In this document: piece after piece, positions 1 to 7,001 of the stretch
Layout of the letters: every line of letters starts with the position of its first letter
How positions within the stretch are numbered: the first letter of the stretch is position 1
Source: JBKBXU01 sp046313675
GTDB taxonomy: Bacteria; Bacteroidota; Bacteroidia; Cytophagales; Cytophagaceae
Reading direction: 5' to 3'
Length of the DNA: 17,578 nt
Assembly (NCBI GenBank): GCA_046313675.1
Contig: JBKBXU010000054.1
Coordinates: 1 to 17,578, forward strand
Made by a program: the position numbers and the translations under genes
Notes under the pieces: model-generated
The model's database searches: none
Seen by the model: the letters and a program-made list of their open reading frames with translations, nothing else
Told to the model about the DNA's origin: nothing

Positions 1-61
1 CAGAGTTCGTGAGAGGTTATGGGGTGGATAAATAGCCCGTCCCAGGTAAAAAATGATTAGG

Positions 62-121
62 AAGATTTTTTTCTTTTGTAGAGACGCGATTAATCGCGTC
101 TCTACAAAAGAAAAAAATCTT
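62..121. repeat. 60-bp perfect palindrome
   Basis: Every base from 62 to 91 pairs with its partner from 92 to 121, giving two 30-base arms with no loop or mismatch. The core at 81-100 is GAGACGCGATTAATCGCGTC, and the outer arms are T-rich and A-rich (an AAGAT tip followed by a T run). I have the impression that cores of this GAGACGCGAT/ATCGCGTCTC type recur between genes in Bacteroidota and cyanobacteria, which would make it a non-autonomous dispersed repeat, but I cannot search. It is not a normal terminator because the T run lies inside the arm rather than after it. No second copy is seen in this window. Confidence 0.9.
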
Positions 122-198
122 AATCCCCGTGCTAATATCCGGGCAGTTGTTTTTCGTAGCTACAAGCTAAGCATAAAAGTACTACTCTAGGACTTTGT

Positions 199-924
199 TC
201 AAGCCCTTTGCAATTCCTTCTCTTTTAATTTTATCACTTTTTTGGCTACGGTTTCGGCTGCCTTAGGGCCTATACCTGTGACAAAAGGATAGTCGACTTC
301 TGTATGTGAAGGGTTGAAAAGGGAATAAAAAAAGTTGAGGCCACTTACTTTTGCTCCGGATTTTTTCATCTTTTCTTCATTGGAGAAGGGGATGGGCGTG
401 AATTTTTCATGTACCCAACCGACTTTCAATAGTATGTCATCCAATAGCTCCGGAAATCCAGTCATTTTTTTATTCTCCACTATGGAATGATTCCCATCAT
501 TTACGAAGCCAAAAGTGGAAGTGCCATGGCAAACGGCAGAAAGGATTTTGTCCTTTTGGTATGCCTCCAGTACTTTCTGGTGAAGTTGCCTGTCAATGTT
601 GACATCAAACAAGCATCCGTGGCCACCGGGAAGGTAAATTGCGTCAATTTCATCTGTAATCAAGTTTCCGATGGGTTCAACCCCATCAAATTTCTCGTGT
701 ATTTCTTTGCCTGTTTCGGTTTCAGGAGAAAATGAGTCCGACAAGCCCAGGCCAAAGGCCGACATAACTTCTCGTTTTTCCAGGCTTTGTGGATCTCCTT
801 TAGGCCTGTGCCCGTTTACTGTGTAAAGTTTTATATCCCATCCGGCCCTTTTAAATTCTTTATAGGCATCATAAAGTTCTTCCCAATGAAAACCCACTGT
901 ACTTACCACCATTGCTACTCTCAT
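199..924 (-). CDS. DJ-1/PfpI family protein (Hsp31-like, class I glutamine amidotransferase fold)
   Basis: This 241-residue protein has the DJ-1/PfpI layout. An N-terminal beta strand leads to an acidic pair near residues 15-16 (HWEEL), there is an LPGGHG turn at 98-103, and the nucleophile elbow AVCHG carries Cys132 followed by His133. The Hsp31/YajL-type branch of this superfamily contains holdases, glyoxalase III-type enzymes and amidase-like proteins, so the exact reaction cannot be read from the sequence. The length matches the longer Hsp31-like group rather than the roughly 190-residue DJ-1 core. There is no signal peptide, so it is probably cytosolic. The start at 924 gives a clean beta strand (RVAMVVST) directly after Met. 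It is monocistronic and divergent from the tiny ORF at 1151. A role in carbonyl or redox stress is inference from the family. Confidence 0.9.
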   Translation of the reverse strand: MRVAMVVSTVGFHWEELYDAYKEFKRAGWDIKLYTVNGHRPKGDPQSLEKREVMSAFGLGLSDSFSPETETGKEIHEKFDGVEPIGNLITDEIDAIYLPGGHGCLFDVNIDRQLHQKVLEAYQKDKILSAVCHGTSTFGFVNDGNHSIVENKKMTGFPELLDDILLKVGWVHEKFTPIPFSNEEKMKKSGAKVSGLNFFYSLFNPSHTEVDYPFVTGIGPKAAETVAKKVIKLKEKELQRA

Positions 925-1150
925 ATATTCCGTATTTAGCCCTCTTTAATTAACAAAACTGTTAAATTATTGGTTTGTGTGGATTACTGTTCACTGTTTG
1001 TGGTAGCTAAGACGTCTTTTTGTGTAAGGGTTACGTATACGTGATAAGCTTTTGAAAATTTATTATTCAGGTTATTAGCTGCATAGTGCGATTAATGAAA
1101 CATTTGCCTGTTTTTTAGAATTATATACTACAGAAACTTTTTTATACTAT

Positions 1151-1264
1151 ATGAAAGAATACTGTGAAACTTGCCCGAGTGAAAAAGGAAAGTGCAGCTG
1201 TGGAAAATCTGCCTCTAAATCAGTAAAAAAGTTAAACTCTGCAAAGAAGAAATTAAAACTATGA
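1151..1264 (+). CDS. Putative 37-residue Cys-rich, Lys-rich small protein
   Basis: An ATG at 1151 opens a 37-codon frame ending with TGA at 1262-1264. The N-terminal half carries four cysteines spaced as C5-x2-C8 and C15-x-C17, an arrangement that could bind a metal such as zinc. The C-terminal half is strongly basic and ends KKKLKL. The frame sits in a 348-bp gap between two minus-strand genes, ending 8 bases from the stop of the HPP gene. No Shine-Dalgarno sequence is visible, which is normal in this genome. The ordered Cys spacing and basic tail argue for a real small gene, but its size means chance cannot be excluded. I recognise no family and offer no function. Confidence 0.45.
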   Translation: MKEYCETCPSEKGKCSCGKSASKSVKKLNSAKKKLKL

Positions 1265-1272
1265 GCGACTGC

Positions 1273-1794
1273 TTATCTGAGAGGATATTTGCGGCTTCCT
1301 AACAGGTTGTTTACAAGGTAGGCGACTATAAACAGAATGAAAGCTCCCGTAGCTACAGGGAACAGCACAAATCCGTACCCTAACTTCTGGATCTTTTCGC
1401 CACCTATTACCGCGATCAACGCAGTTGCACCTCCGGGGGGGTGGGTAGTTGAGCTTATTTTCATAGCCAATAAGGATAAAGATACAGCCAATGCTGCGGA
1501 CATCCAGATCTCCATGCCGCTGATATGCATAATACTTACACCAATAAATGCTGAAATGACATGCCCACCTATAAGGTTACGGGGCTGAGATAAAGGGCTT
1601 TTATACTCTCCAAAGATTAAAATAGCAGATGCCCCAAAAGAACCAATTAGCATGACAACCTCCTGAGATGAGAATATAGTGGAATTTACCAAACCAAGGA
1701 TGCCAATGCCAAGAAAACCACCCAGCCAAGAGATAAGATAATCTCTGAGGTCTAATCGTAAAGAAAGTCGTAGTTTTCTGATAATTCTTGTCAT
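1273..1794 (-). CDS. HPP family integral membrane protein
   Basis: This 173-residue protein carries the family signature: THPPGGATAL with the HPP triplet at residues 118-120, a GSFGASAILIFG segment at 51-62, and SPLSQPRNLIGGH at 66-78. Hydrophobic stretches near 22-40, 46-62, 76-92, 97-112, 122-131 and 141-165 suggest four to five membrane spans. HPP proteins sit in the inner membrane; some plant and cyanobacterial members move nitrite into plastids or cells, but most bacterial members are uncharacterised and the substrate here is unknown. The length is usual for a single HPP domain, with no CBS domain attached. A basic N-terminus (MTRIIRKLRL) fits a cytosolic start. It is convergent with the tiny ORF at 1151 and appears monocistronic. 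Confidence 0.88.
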   Translation of the reverse strand: MTRIIRKLRLSLRLDLRDYLISWLGGFLGIGILGLVNSTIFSSQEVVMLIGSFGASAILIFGEYKSPLSQPRNLIGGHVISAFIGVSIMHISGMEIWMSAALAVSLSLLAMKISSTTHPPGGATALIAVIGGEKIQKLGYGFVLFPVATGAFILFIVAYLVNNLLGSRKYPLR

Positions 1795-2300
1795 TTCAAA
1801 ATTAAATTTTGTCAGGTATCTTATCTAAGTGTGAATGCGAAATTTTGTTTTGCAAAATGTAAATTTGGGAAAATTATTATTAAGATGGTATCAGTAAAAA
1901 TACTTAGCTGGGATTTTTGCTGACTATTTTGGTGTAAAAAAGTATTGAAAAAGAATGGTTAAATTGGATTTTTTGTAGAAAACTGCATTTTTTTAAAAAA
2001 ATTAAAAAAGAGGTTTAACAAATGAATATTCCTTTGGTTAGATAAGAAAGAGGGGATGATTGAGGAGGAAAAATTTGCTGATTAATTGTTCAATCTTTGT
2101 CCTTGGTTTCATTGCATGGATATGGAGAAGATGGATTTGAAGGGATATGCGTAAAGCAAGCCGTAGTGATGGAGATTTCGGGATAGGATAGAGAGGTTGG
2201 TTTTTGTGAAGTTTGGAATGGCAGGTGTAGATGGGAAGTGGAGTTAGGATAAACAGCGGAAACTCAAGGGTCATTGATTGAAATAAACATACAGCATGAG
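1795..2300. other. Gene-poor spacer with possible small transcript or decayed repeat
   Basis: About 500 bases lie here without a convincing gene. The part nearest the HPP gene (1795-2010) is A/T-rich and holds ATTTTG-N5-CAAAAT at 1842-1858 as well as A and T runs near 1990-2010. From about 2040 to 2280 the plus strand becomes purine-rich and higher in G, unlike typical spacer DNA here. Only minimal frames of 7 to 15 codons occur on that strand, for example 2147-2191. The stretch near 2150-2190 (GCAAGCCGTAGTGATGGAG and onward) reminds me of a motif recurring between genes in this phylum, but this is an impression. The segment ends in a strong plus-strand terminator, so it may be a small RNA gene. 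Confidence 0.4.
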
Positions 2301-2332
2301 GGCTGGGAACTTGTAAGTTCCCGGCCTTTTTT
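2301..2332 (+). terminator. Rho-independent terminator without an obvious upstream gene
   Basis: A 12-bp stem is formed by 2301-2312 (GGCTGGGAACTT) and 2315-2326 (AAGTTCCCGGCC), with one G-T pair and a two-base gap. Six T residues follow at 2327-2332. The T run is on the plus-strand exit side, so it stops rightward transcription. The only plus-strand frame upstream is the 37-codon ORF over 1 kb away. The minus-strand gene's stop codon overlaps the T run at 2332. Confidence 0.8.
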
Positions 2333-2823
2333 CATTGACCGTTTTCAGGTAGTTTGCTTTTCCTTGGTACAAAATAGAAATTAATTCCCGAAGCTGTCCT
2401 GAATCCCCCATGATACTGTCCATGAAGATCGCTGGCATAAAAAGGGGCAACTTCAAAGAACAAGGCAGCATTTGGAAAGGGGAAAGGGAAGGCTTCCACC
2501 GCAATGGGTGCTGCTATGCCCCAAAAAGGCCGTCTTTGACCATAAAACTCCATTCTCGGGCCAAGGCCTATTATGAAATTTATACGTTCAAAATACGTAA
2601 GCCGATATTTTGCAAATACCTCATTTTTAAAACTTAATTCTTCAATGTTTTGGGAAAAGTTGAAATCTGACATTCGGATGTCGGCAAAAAAGGAATTGAG
2701 TTTTGATGTTTTGAAGCTTAGTCCTGCTTCAGAGCCTGATGGATATACGCCCAAGCCAACTTGTGAATAGGAACTGAATGATAAAATGCTTAAAAGTGTG
2801 TGAAGGATAATTGTTTTTCTCAT
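2332..2823 (-). CDS. Small exported barrel-like protein of unknown function
   Basis: This 163-residue protein begins with a classic signal peptide (MRKTIILHTLLSILSFSSYS, probable cleavage after SYS before QVGLG). The mature part alternates aromatic and polar residues in short strands, with Gly-rich turns such as GLGPRMEFYG and a GINFYFVP strand near the end, a pattern typical of small outer-membrane beta-barrels or periplasmic beta proteins in Bacteroidota. There is no lipobox and no catalytic motif. I do not recognise a named family, and the barrel reading is inference from strand pattern. It is divergent from ldhA across a 174-bp spacer with a CRP/FNR-like palindrome centred about 54 bases upstream of its start, so it may share control with ldhA. 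Confidence 0.75.
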   Translation of the reverse strand: MRKTIILHTLLSILSFSSYSQVGLGVYPSGSEAGLSFKTSKLNSFFADIRMSDFNFSQNIEELSFKNEVFAKYRLTYFERINFIIGLGPRMEFYGQRRPFWGIAAPIAVEAFPFPFPNAALFFEVAPFYASDLHGQYHGGFRTASGINFYFVPRKSKLPENGQ

Positions 2824-2870
2824 GGTTAATTATTTAGTTGGCAAAGTGGGATTTCTATAGTTTTTGTTAA

Positions 2871-2884
2871 ATGATGTATGTCAT
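2871..2884. promoter_or_regulatory. Candidate CRP/FNR-type operator between ldhA and an exported protein gene
   Basis: The sequence ATGATGTATGTCAT has ATGA and TCAT half-sites six bases apart, the core geometry (TGA-N6-TCA) of CRP and FNR sites. The flanks are not symmetrical. It matches the stronger palindrome before the signalling operon at 7032-7047. It lies about 120 bases from the ldhA start and about 54 from the divergent start, so either promoter could be the target. The regulator is inferred, not shown. Confidence 0.45.
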
Positions 2885-2968
2885 AACAAAGTATAAGCTT
2901 AATCATATATCTATAAAATTCATATTTAGATCTTTAACAAATATTTCAGGCATTGGTTATATGGCCTG

Positions 2969-2976
2969 TATCTTTA
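2969..2976 (+). promoter_or_regulatory. Possible Bacteroidota-type -7 element for ldhA
   Basis: TATCTTTA matches seven of eight positions of the Bacteroidota -7 consensus TAnnTTTG and lies 21 bases before the ldhA start. No good -33 TTTG partner is evident at the usual distance, so the call is weak. Confidence 0.25.
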
Positions 2977-2997
2977 AACTTTTTAAAATTTATTATT

Positions 2998-3993
2998 ATG
3001 AAAGTAACCTTCTTTAGCTCAAAAAATTACGAAAAGCCATTTTTTGAAAAATCAAACCAGGGTCTTGGCTATGATCTTAATTTTCTTGAGGTTCATTTGA
3101 ATAAGGATACTGCAATGTTTGCCGCCAACTCTGATGTGGTTTGCATATTTGTAAATGATGTGGCTGACAGGGATACCTTGCGATTGTTGGCTGAGCAAAA
3201 TGTAAAATTGATTGCGCTTCGTTGCGCAGGGTTTAATAATGTGGATTTGAAAGCTGCTACAGAGTTTGATATACAAGTGGTGCGGGTGCCTGCATATTCC
3301 CCATATTCTGTGGCAGAGCATACGCTGGCCTTAATACTCACACTTAATAGAAAAACCCATCGGGCCTATAACCGGGTTAAGGAAGGTAATTTTAGCCTTC
3401 ATGGACTAATGGGATTTGACCTGCATGGTAAAACGGTTGGTCTGATTGGCCTGGGCAAGATCGGGAAGGCGACTGCAAGTATTATTAAAGGCTTTGGATG
3501 TAAAATTTTGGGATACGATGTTTATCAGGATCCTGAATGTATATCTATGGGTGTGGAGTATACCGATATTGATACCCTGTTATCCCAGTCTGATATAATT
3601 TCTCTTCATTGTCCCCTTAACCCTAATACATTTCATTTGATAAATGAGAAGACCATCGGTCAAATGAAAGACGGTGTTATGTTGATAAATACCAGCCGTG
3701 GGGCATTAATAGATACCAAAGCTGTCATAAATGCACTCAAAACCTGTAAAATTGCGTATTTGGGCCTTGATGTGTATGAAGAGGAGGCGGATTTATTCTT
3801 TGAGGACTTATCCGATCGGATAATTACCGATGATGTGTTTATGAGACTTCTGACCTTTCACAATGTGCTCATTACGGGCCATCAGGCATTTTTTACTCAA
3901 AATGCCATGACCAACATTGCTGATATTACCATGGACAATATAGCCGAATTTACCACAGGCAAGGAACTTGAAAATGCCGTTGTCTTTGCTTAA
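2998..3993 (+). CDS. ldhA: Fermentative D-lactate dehydrogenase (2-hydroxyacid dehydrogenase)
   Basis: The 331-residue protein reduces pyruvate to D-lactate with NADH, regenerating NAD in the cytosol during fermentation. It follows the E. coli LdhA pattern along its whole length, including LRCAGFNNVDL near residue 74, VRVPAYSPYSVAEH, the NAD-binding GLGKIG at 151-156, SLHCPL, NTSRGALID with catalytic Arg234, DVYEEE with catalytic Glu263, and TGHQAFFT with catalytic His295. These sit one residue off the E. coli positions as I recall them. I chose the ATG at 2998 rather than the in-frame ATG at 2953 because it begins MKVTFFSSKNYEK, matching the family N-terminus; the 15 extra residues would be untranslated leader. 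The TerB-like gene follows after 27 bases and both probably share the terminator at 4521. A CRP/FNR-like site upstream fits anaerobic control. Confidence 0.93.
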   Translation: MKVTFFSSKNYEKPFFEKSNQGLGYDLNFLEVHLNKDTAMFAANSDVVCIFVNDVADRDTLRLLAEQNVKLIALRCAGFNNVDLKAATEFDIQVVRVPAYSPYSVAEHTLALILTLNRKTHRAYNRVKEGNFSLHGLMGFDLHGKTVGLIGLGKIGKATASIIKGFGCKILGYDVYQDPECISMGVEYTDIDTLLSQSDIISLHCPLNPNTFHLINEKTIGQMKDGVMLINTSRGALIDTKAVINALKTCKIAYLGLDVYEEEADLFFEDLSDRIITDDVFMRLLTFHNVLITGHQAFFTQNAMTNIADITMDNIAEFTTGKELENAVVFA

Positions 3994-4020
3994 TGAATAA
4001 TAAATTAAACTATATATAAA

Positions 4021-4419
4021 ATGTATTCCGGAAAATTTTACAAAGAGCTCGGCAAATTGTTGTATGCGATTGCCAAGGCGGATGGGGTAGTGCAAAAAAA
4101 AGAGTGGGACAAGTTCAAAGAAATAATTTCTTCTAAAATTGTACCTCTCGATGATGCAACTGATTCCTATGGTACAGATAAAGCTTTTTATGCTGAATTT
4201 GAGTTTGAAGGACTTGAGGAGTTGGATGTTCCTGCTGAGTTGGCGTATGAATCGTTCAGGGAATTTCTGAAGGATAATAAAAAGGGACTTGATGAGCAGA
4301 CTCGTCAGGTGTTATTACAATCAGTCAATGAAATAGCTAATTCTTATCGGGGTGTAAATCAGAAAGAGGCAGAAATGCTGAACAGGATATATCGCGATTT
4401 GGATTCAATTGGGAAGTAA
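4021..4419 (+). CDS. TerB-like (tellurite resistance TerB family) protein
   Basis: This 132-residue helical protein starts with the TerB-type helix and acidic loop: LGKLLYAIAKADGVVQKKEWDKF has ADG at 20-22 followed by a Glu/Asp-bearing helix, which in TerB forms part of a metal-binding site. A second similar unit appears near residues 98-128 (LLQSVNEIANSYRGVNQKE). TerB-domain proteins are linked to tellurite resistance and stress responses at the inner membrane surface, though many stand-alone members, like this one, have no known role. The middle part (about 45-75) is acidic and less conserved. It lies 27 bases behind ldhA on the same strand and is probably co-transcribed, ending at a terminator about 100 bases downstream. 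Family membership is likely; function is unknown. Confidence 0.75.
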   Translation: MYSGKFYKELGKLLYAIAKADGVVQKKEWDKFKEIISSKIVPLDDATDSYGTDKAFYAEFEFEGLEELDVPAELAYESFREFLKDNKKGLDEQTRQVLLQSVNEIANSYRGVNQKEAEMLNRIYRDLDSIGK

Positions 4420-4520
4420 ATTCGAACATTTTTGTAGTGTTTTAGTTATTAGAGTGAATTTTCTGATATTAATGTTGGTGAATTTACGTGCAATATTTTT
4501 TTGTGTATTTTTTCATCTGA

Positions 4521-4547
4521 AAGGTCTGGCAGTGTCAGGCCTTTTTT
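4521..4547 (+). terminator. Rho-independent terminator of the ldhA-terB-like unit
   Basis: AAGGTCTGGC at 4521-4530 pairs with GTCAGGCCTT at 4534-4543 across a three-base loop, with two G-T pairs, and T residues continue to 4547. It closes the ldhA/TerB-like transcript just before the convergent stress-protein gene ends at 4561. Confidence 0.75.
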
Positions 4548-4560
4548 CTTATAAATGGGA

Positions 4561-5388
4561 TCAGTTTTTATGCATAGCAAGTACAGGTACAAATGCATGA
4601 TGAGCCATTTTTTTGGTAAGACTTCGGGTAAATAAACGCTGCAGAGCCGGCCTTTTTTTAGTGGAAATCATTAACATCTGTGCATTGTGTATTTTGATAT
4701 AATCGATAATAGAAGCAAAGGTGTTTTTGCCTTGGATAATTTCAAAAGAAGGTTTTTTTATTCCCATGTTTTCTGCAAGGGTATTCATTTTATGAATTTT
4801 TTCCTTCCTTTCTTCTTCTGTTAAGCTTTTACTGATGTTTAGAAAGGTAATTTTTGAATTGAACACAGATGCTATGTTACGAACATATTCAAAGTTGCCT
4901 TCTTCATTTCCTTTCATATCCGTTGCATATACAATCTTATCCAGGGGTGTGAATTCATAATTGTCAGGAATTACCATTACCGGACATTTTACGTTGTCTA
5001 TGATTCTGGAAGTAATGGTTCCTGGAAATAATTCTTTAATTCCATGCGCCCCTTCGGTGTTCATTATGACCATATTTACATTTTCTTCATTAATTATTTT
5101 CACAATTTCATCAAGGACGAACCCTCTTTTTACCAAACAGGAGCTTTTTACTTTTTTAGAGATATATTTTTTTGCAAAATCATTGCATGACTTATCCAGC
5201 ATTTCCTGACCGTAATGGTATACATCCTCAGGCTTTTTAACTTTAAGTTCGGCAGGCAATGGTGGAGGGATAAAGAAGGTATGTAAAATAATGATCCTGG
5301 AATTGGTGTTTTGAGCAAGGCTGTTCGCATAAATAAGCGAGTTGCTTGTTTGCTCGGAAAGGTCTGTGGGGCAGAGGATCGTTAACAT
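4561..5388 (-). CDS. Universal stress protein with tandem UspA domains
   Basis: The 275-residue protein has two UspA folds. Domain 1 covers about 1-142, opening MLTILCPTDLSE and ending with GAHGIKELFPGTITSRII then CPVMVIP at 135-141. Domain 2 covers about 149-275, opening DKIVYATDMKG and ending STKKRPALQRLF...VPVLAMHK. Domain 1 keeps part of the ATP-binding loop pattern (G-x2-G ... G-T); domain 2 has lost its glycines and is Lys/Arg-rich there, so at most domain 1 is likely to bind nucleotide. Such tandem Usp proteins are cytosolic and in many bacteria are induced by starvation, respiratory arrest or low oxygen. It is convergent with the ldhA unit and divergent from the glycosyltransferase, with a 9-bp inverted repeat 40-68 bases upstream of its start as a possible operator. 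Confidence 0.9.
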   Translation of the reverse strand: MLTILCPTDLSEQTSNSLIYANSLAQNTNSRIIILHTFFIPPPLPAELKVKKPEDVYHYGQEMLDKSCNDFAKKYISKKVKSSCLVKRGFVLDEIVKIINEENVNMVIMNTEGAHGIKELFPGTITSRIIDNVKCPVMVIPDNYEFTPLDKIVYATDMKGNEEGNFEYVRNIASVFNSKITFLNISKSLTEEERKEKIHKMNTLAENMGIKKPSFEIIQGKNTFASIIDYIKIHNAQMLMISTKKRPALQRLFTRSLTKKMAHHAFVPVLAMHKN

Positions 5389-5427
5389 AGGTCTTTTAGT
5401 TAATATTTATAGCAACGTACCATAAGA

Positions 5428-5456
5428 AAAATGGTTGGGTAAATTTAAACCATTTT
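5428..5456. promoter_or_regulatory. Perfect 9-bp inverted repeat upstream of the stress-protein gene
   Basis: AAAATGGTT at 5428-5436 is matched exactly by AACCATTTT at 5448-5456, with 11 bases between them, so the arm centres are 20 bases apart, close to two helical turns. It lies 40-68 bases upstream of the universal stress protein start, in the region expected for a promoter. It could be an operator or a hairpin in the leader; nothing in the sequence identifies the binding protein. Confidence 0.35.
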
Positions 5457-5683
5457 ACAAACTCCGGAAATATTACTATAAAAAATATTTTTTTTCATAG
5501 TATATAAATATGTAGTTCTTTAAGGGTATTTTATTGGATTAAATCTTTATGGATTATGCTGAAATAAAGAAAATTATCCGTATCTGATTTTTTTTAGAAA
5601 AATATTAAAAACTCTTAAACAAAAAAGAGAAGGCAGGGTTAATTGCGGTAGTTAAAAACGAATTAATCTTTAACCGGACAGAT

Positions 5684-6970
5684 ATGAAAAAACCTAAAGT
5701 TCTGATGCTTGGATGGGAGTTCCCACCTATCATCAACGGTGGCCTTGGTGTGGCTTGTTTGGGATTGAGCAAAGCTCTTTCAGAACACGCAGACTTAACC
5801 ATGATAATACCCAGATCAAGTGCAGATTTTCGGGTGAATAATGTTGAACTCATTGGGTTGAATAATCTGGATATTGAGGGCTTTAAACATTCTGGATCCG
5901 GGATACTATATGAAGGGTTTTCCAAGGTTAATGAAATAGCCACCGATATTCTTCCTTACAAATCTTCTTCTTATGATCTGGAAATTCTTTCTGAAGAAAA
6001 AAGGAAAAAGATTATTCATAAGCAGGAGATTGATCGACTGAAAAACATCTTTAAAAGCGGAGAATTGTATGGCGATGATGTTCGGGATAAGGTAATGGAA
6101 TTCGCAAGACAGGCAAAACTGATTGCCTTAAGCAAGGACTTTGATGTAATTCATTGCCATGACTGGATGACTTTTCCTGCGGGAGTGGAGATTCAGGCTA
6201 TGACAGGAAAACCATTGATCCTTCATGTACATTCTTTAGAATATGATCGTGCCGGTGCCAGCAGCAGAAGCTGGGTTTATGAGCTTGAAAGGTGGGCGAT
6301 GGAACAGGCAAATGTCATTATTCCCGTGAGTCAATATACTGGAAATGTAGCACAGTACCACTACGGAGTTGATCCCGGGAAAATTTTCCCTATCCATAAC
6401 GGAACAGAATATGTTAAAGCTTTCCGCGAAAAGAAAAGCTTCCCTGAAAACCTTGTTTTATTTCTTGGCAGGCTTACCGAACAGAAAGGGCCGGAATTCT
6501 TCCTTGAAATCGCCGATAGGGTCGTAAAAAATGATAATAAAGTTCGTTTCGTTATGGCCGGGACAGGTGATAGGTTGAAAAAGTTAATTGAAACAGGCGC
6601 TTTTCGTCAACTTGGAAATAAAGTCCATTTCACCGGATTCCTCAATAAAGAAAAAGTACATAAACTGTATGCTTTGAGTGATGTGTATTGCATGCCATCC
6701 GTTTCCGAGCCCTTTGGTTTGTCAGCGCTTGAGGCCGCCCAGTTTGGTGTGCCGTGCGTTATATCCAAGCAGTCCGGTGTGGCAGAAGTGCTTAATGGTT
6801 CTTTAAAGGCAGATTATTGGGATGTGTTTAAAATGGGTGACCATATAAGTTCCGTGCTTGAAAACAAAAGATTGAAGAATAAACTGGTTAAAGAAGCCTT
6901 CAAAAATCTTGAAGAATGTACCTGGGAAAAAGCCGCATTGAAAGTCAGGCATGTATATGATGCCGTCTGA
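5684..6970 (+). CDS. Glycosyltransferase of the GT4/glycogen-synthase-like (GT-B) type
   Basis: This 428-residue GT-B enzyme transfers a sugar from a nucleotide-sugar donor. The N-terminal half opens KVLMLGWEFPP and has the Gly-rich GGLG at 19-22, as in bacterial starch/glycogen synthases, and an FDVIHCHDW segment near 153-161. The C-terminal donor domain has LGRLTEQKG at 261-269, with Arg263 and Lys268 in the usual phosphate-contacting positions, and the E-x7-E motif SEPFGLSALE with Glu342 and Glu350. The length is shorter than typical glycogen synthase GlgA (about 480), so a glycogen-like or other intracellular glucan role is possible but not established; a cell-surface glycan enzyme is the alternative. 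There is no signal peptide. It stands alone with a terminator at 7002, and its ATG at 5684 begins directly at the first beta strand. Confidence 0.85.
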   Translation: MKKPKVLMLGWEFPPIINGGLGVACLGLSKALSEHADLTMIIPRSSADFRVNNVELIGLNNLDIEGFKHSGSGILYEGFSKVNEIATDILPYKSSSYDLEILSEEKRKKIIHKQEIDRLKNIFKSGELYGDDVRDKVMEFARQAKLIALSKDFDVIHCHDWMTFPAGVEIQAMTGKPLILHVHSLEYDRAGASSRSWVYELERWAMEQANVIIPVSQYTGNVAQYHYGVDPGKIFPIHNGTEYVKAFREKKSFPENLVLFLGRLTEQKGPEFFLEIADRVVKNDNKVRFVMAGTGDRLKKLIETGAFRQLGNKVHFTGFLNKEKVHKLYALSDVYCMPSVSEPFGLSALEAAQFGVPCVISKQSGVAEVLNGSLKADYWDVFKMGDHISSVLENKRLKNKLVKEAFKNLEECTWEKAALKVRHVYDAV

Positions 6971-7001
6971 CCTTAAGTAAAATAGAAAGGATTTATATGT
7001 G

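Noticed and set aside
1..61. Possible C-terminal end of an upstream plus-strand gene (stop at 33-35)
   Set aside because: Only ten codons are visible, with no way to tell a real gene tail from a chance frame.
487..735. 82-codon plus-strand frame inside the DJ-1 family gene
   Set aside because: It is a shadow of a well-supported gene on the other strand and has no family features.
1033..1042. ACGTATACGT palindrome between the DJ-1 gene and the tiny ORF
   Set aside because: A 10-base palindrome is within chance for a 17.6-kb window and nothing extends it.
2038..2274. 78-codon minus-strand frame in the gene-poor spacer
   Set aside because: Composition is Pro/Leu/His-rich with no recognisable domain or signal peptide logic; it looks like the antisense reading of a purine-rich plus-strand segment.
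4409..4600. 63-codon plus-strand frame after the TerB-like gene
   Set aside because: It overlaps the end of the TerB-like gene and the end of the convergent stress-protein gene and reads through the terminator at 4521-4547, so a real gene is unlikely.
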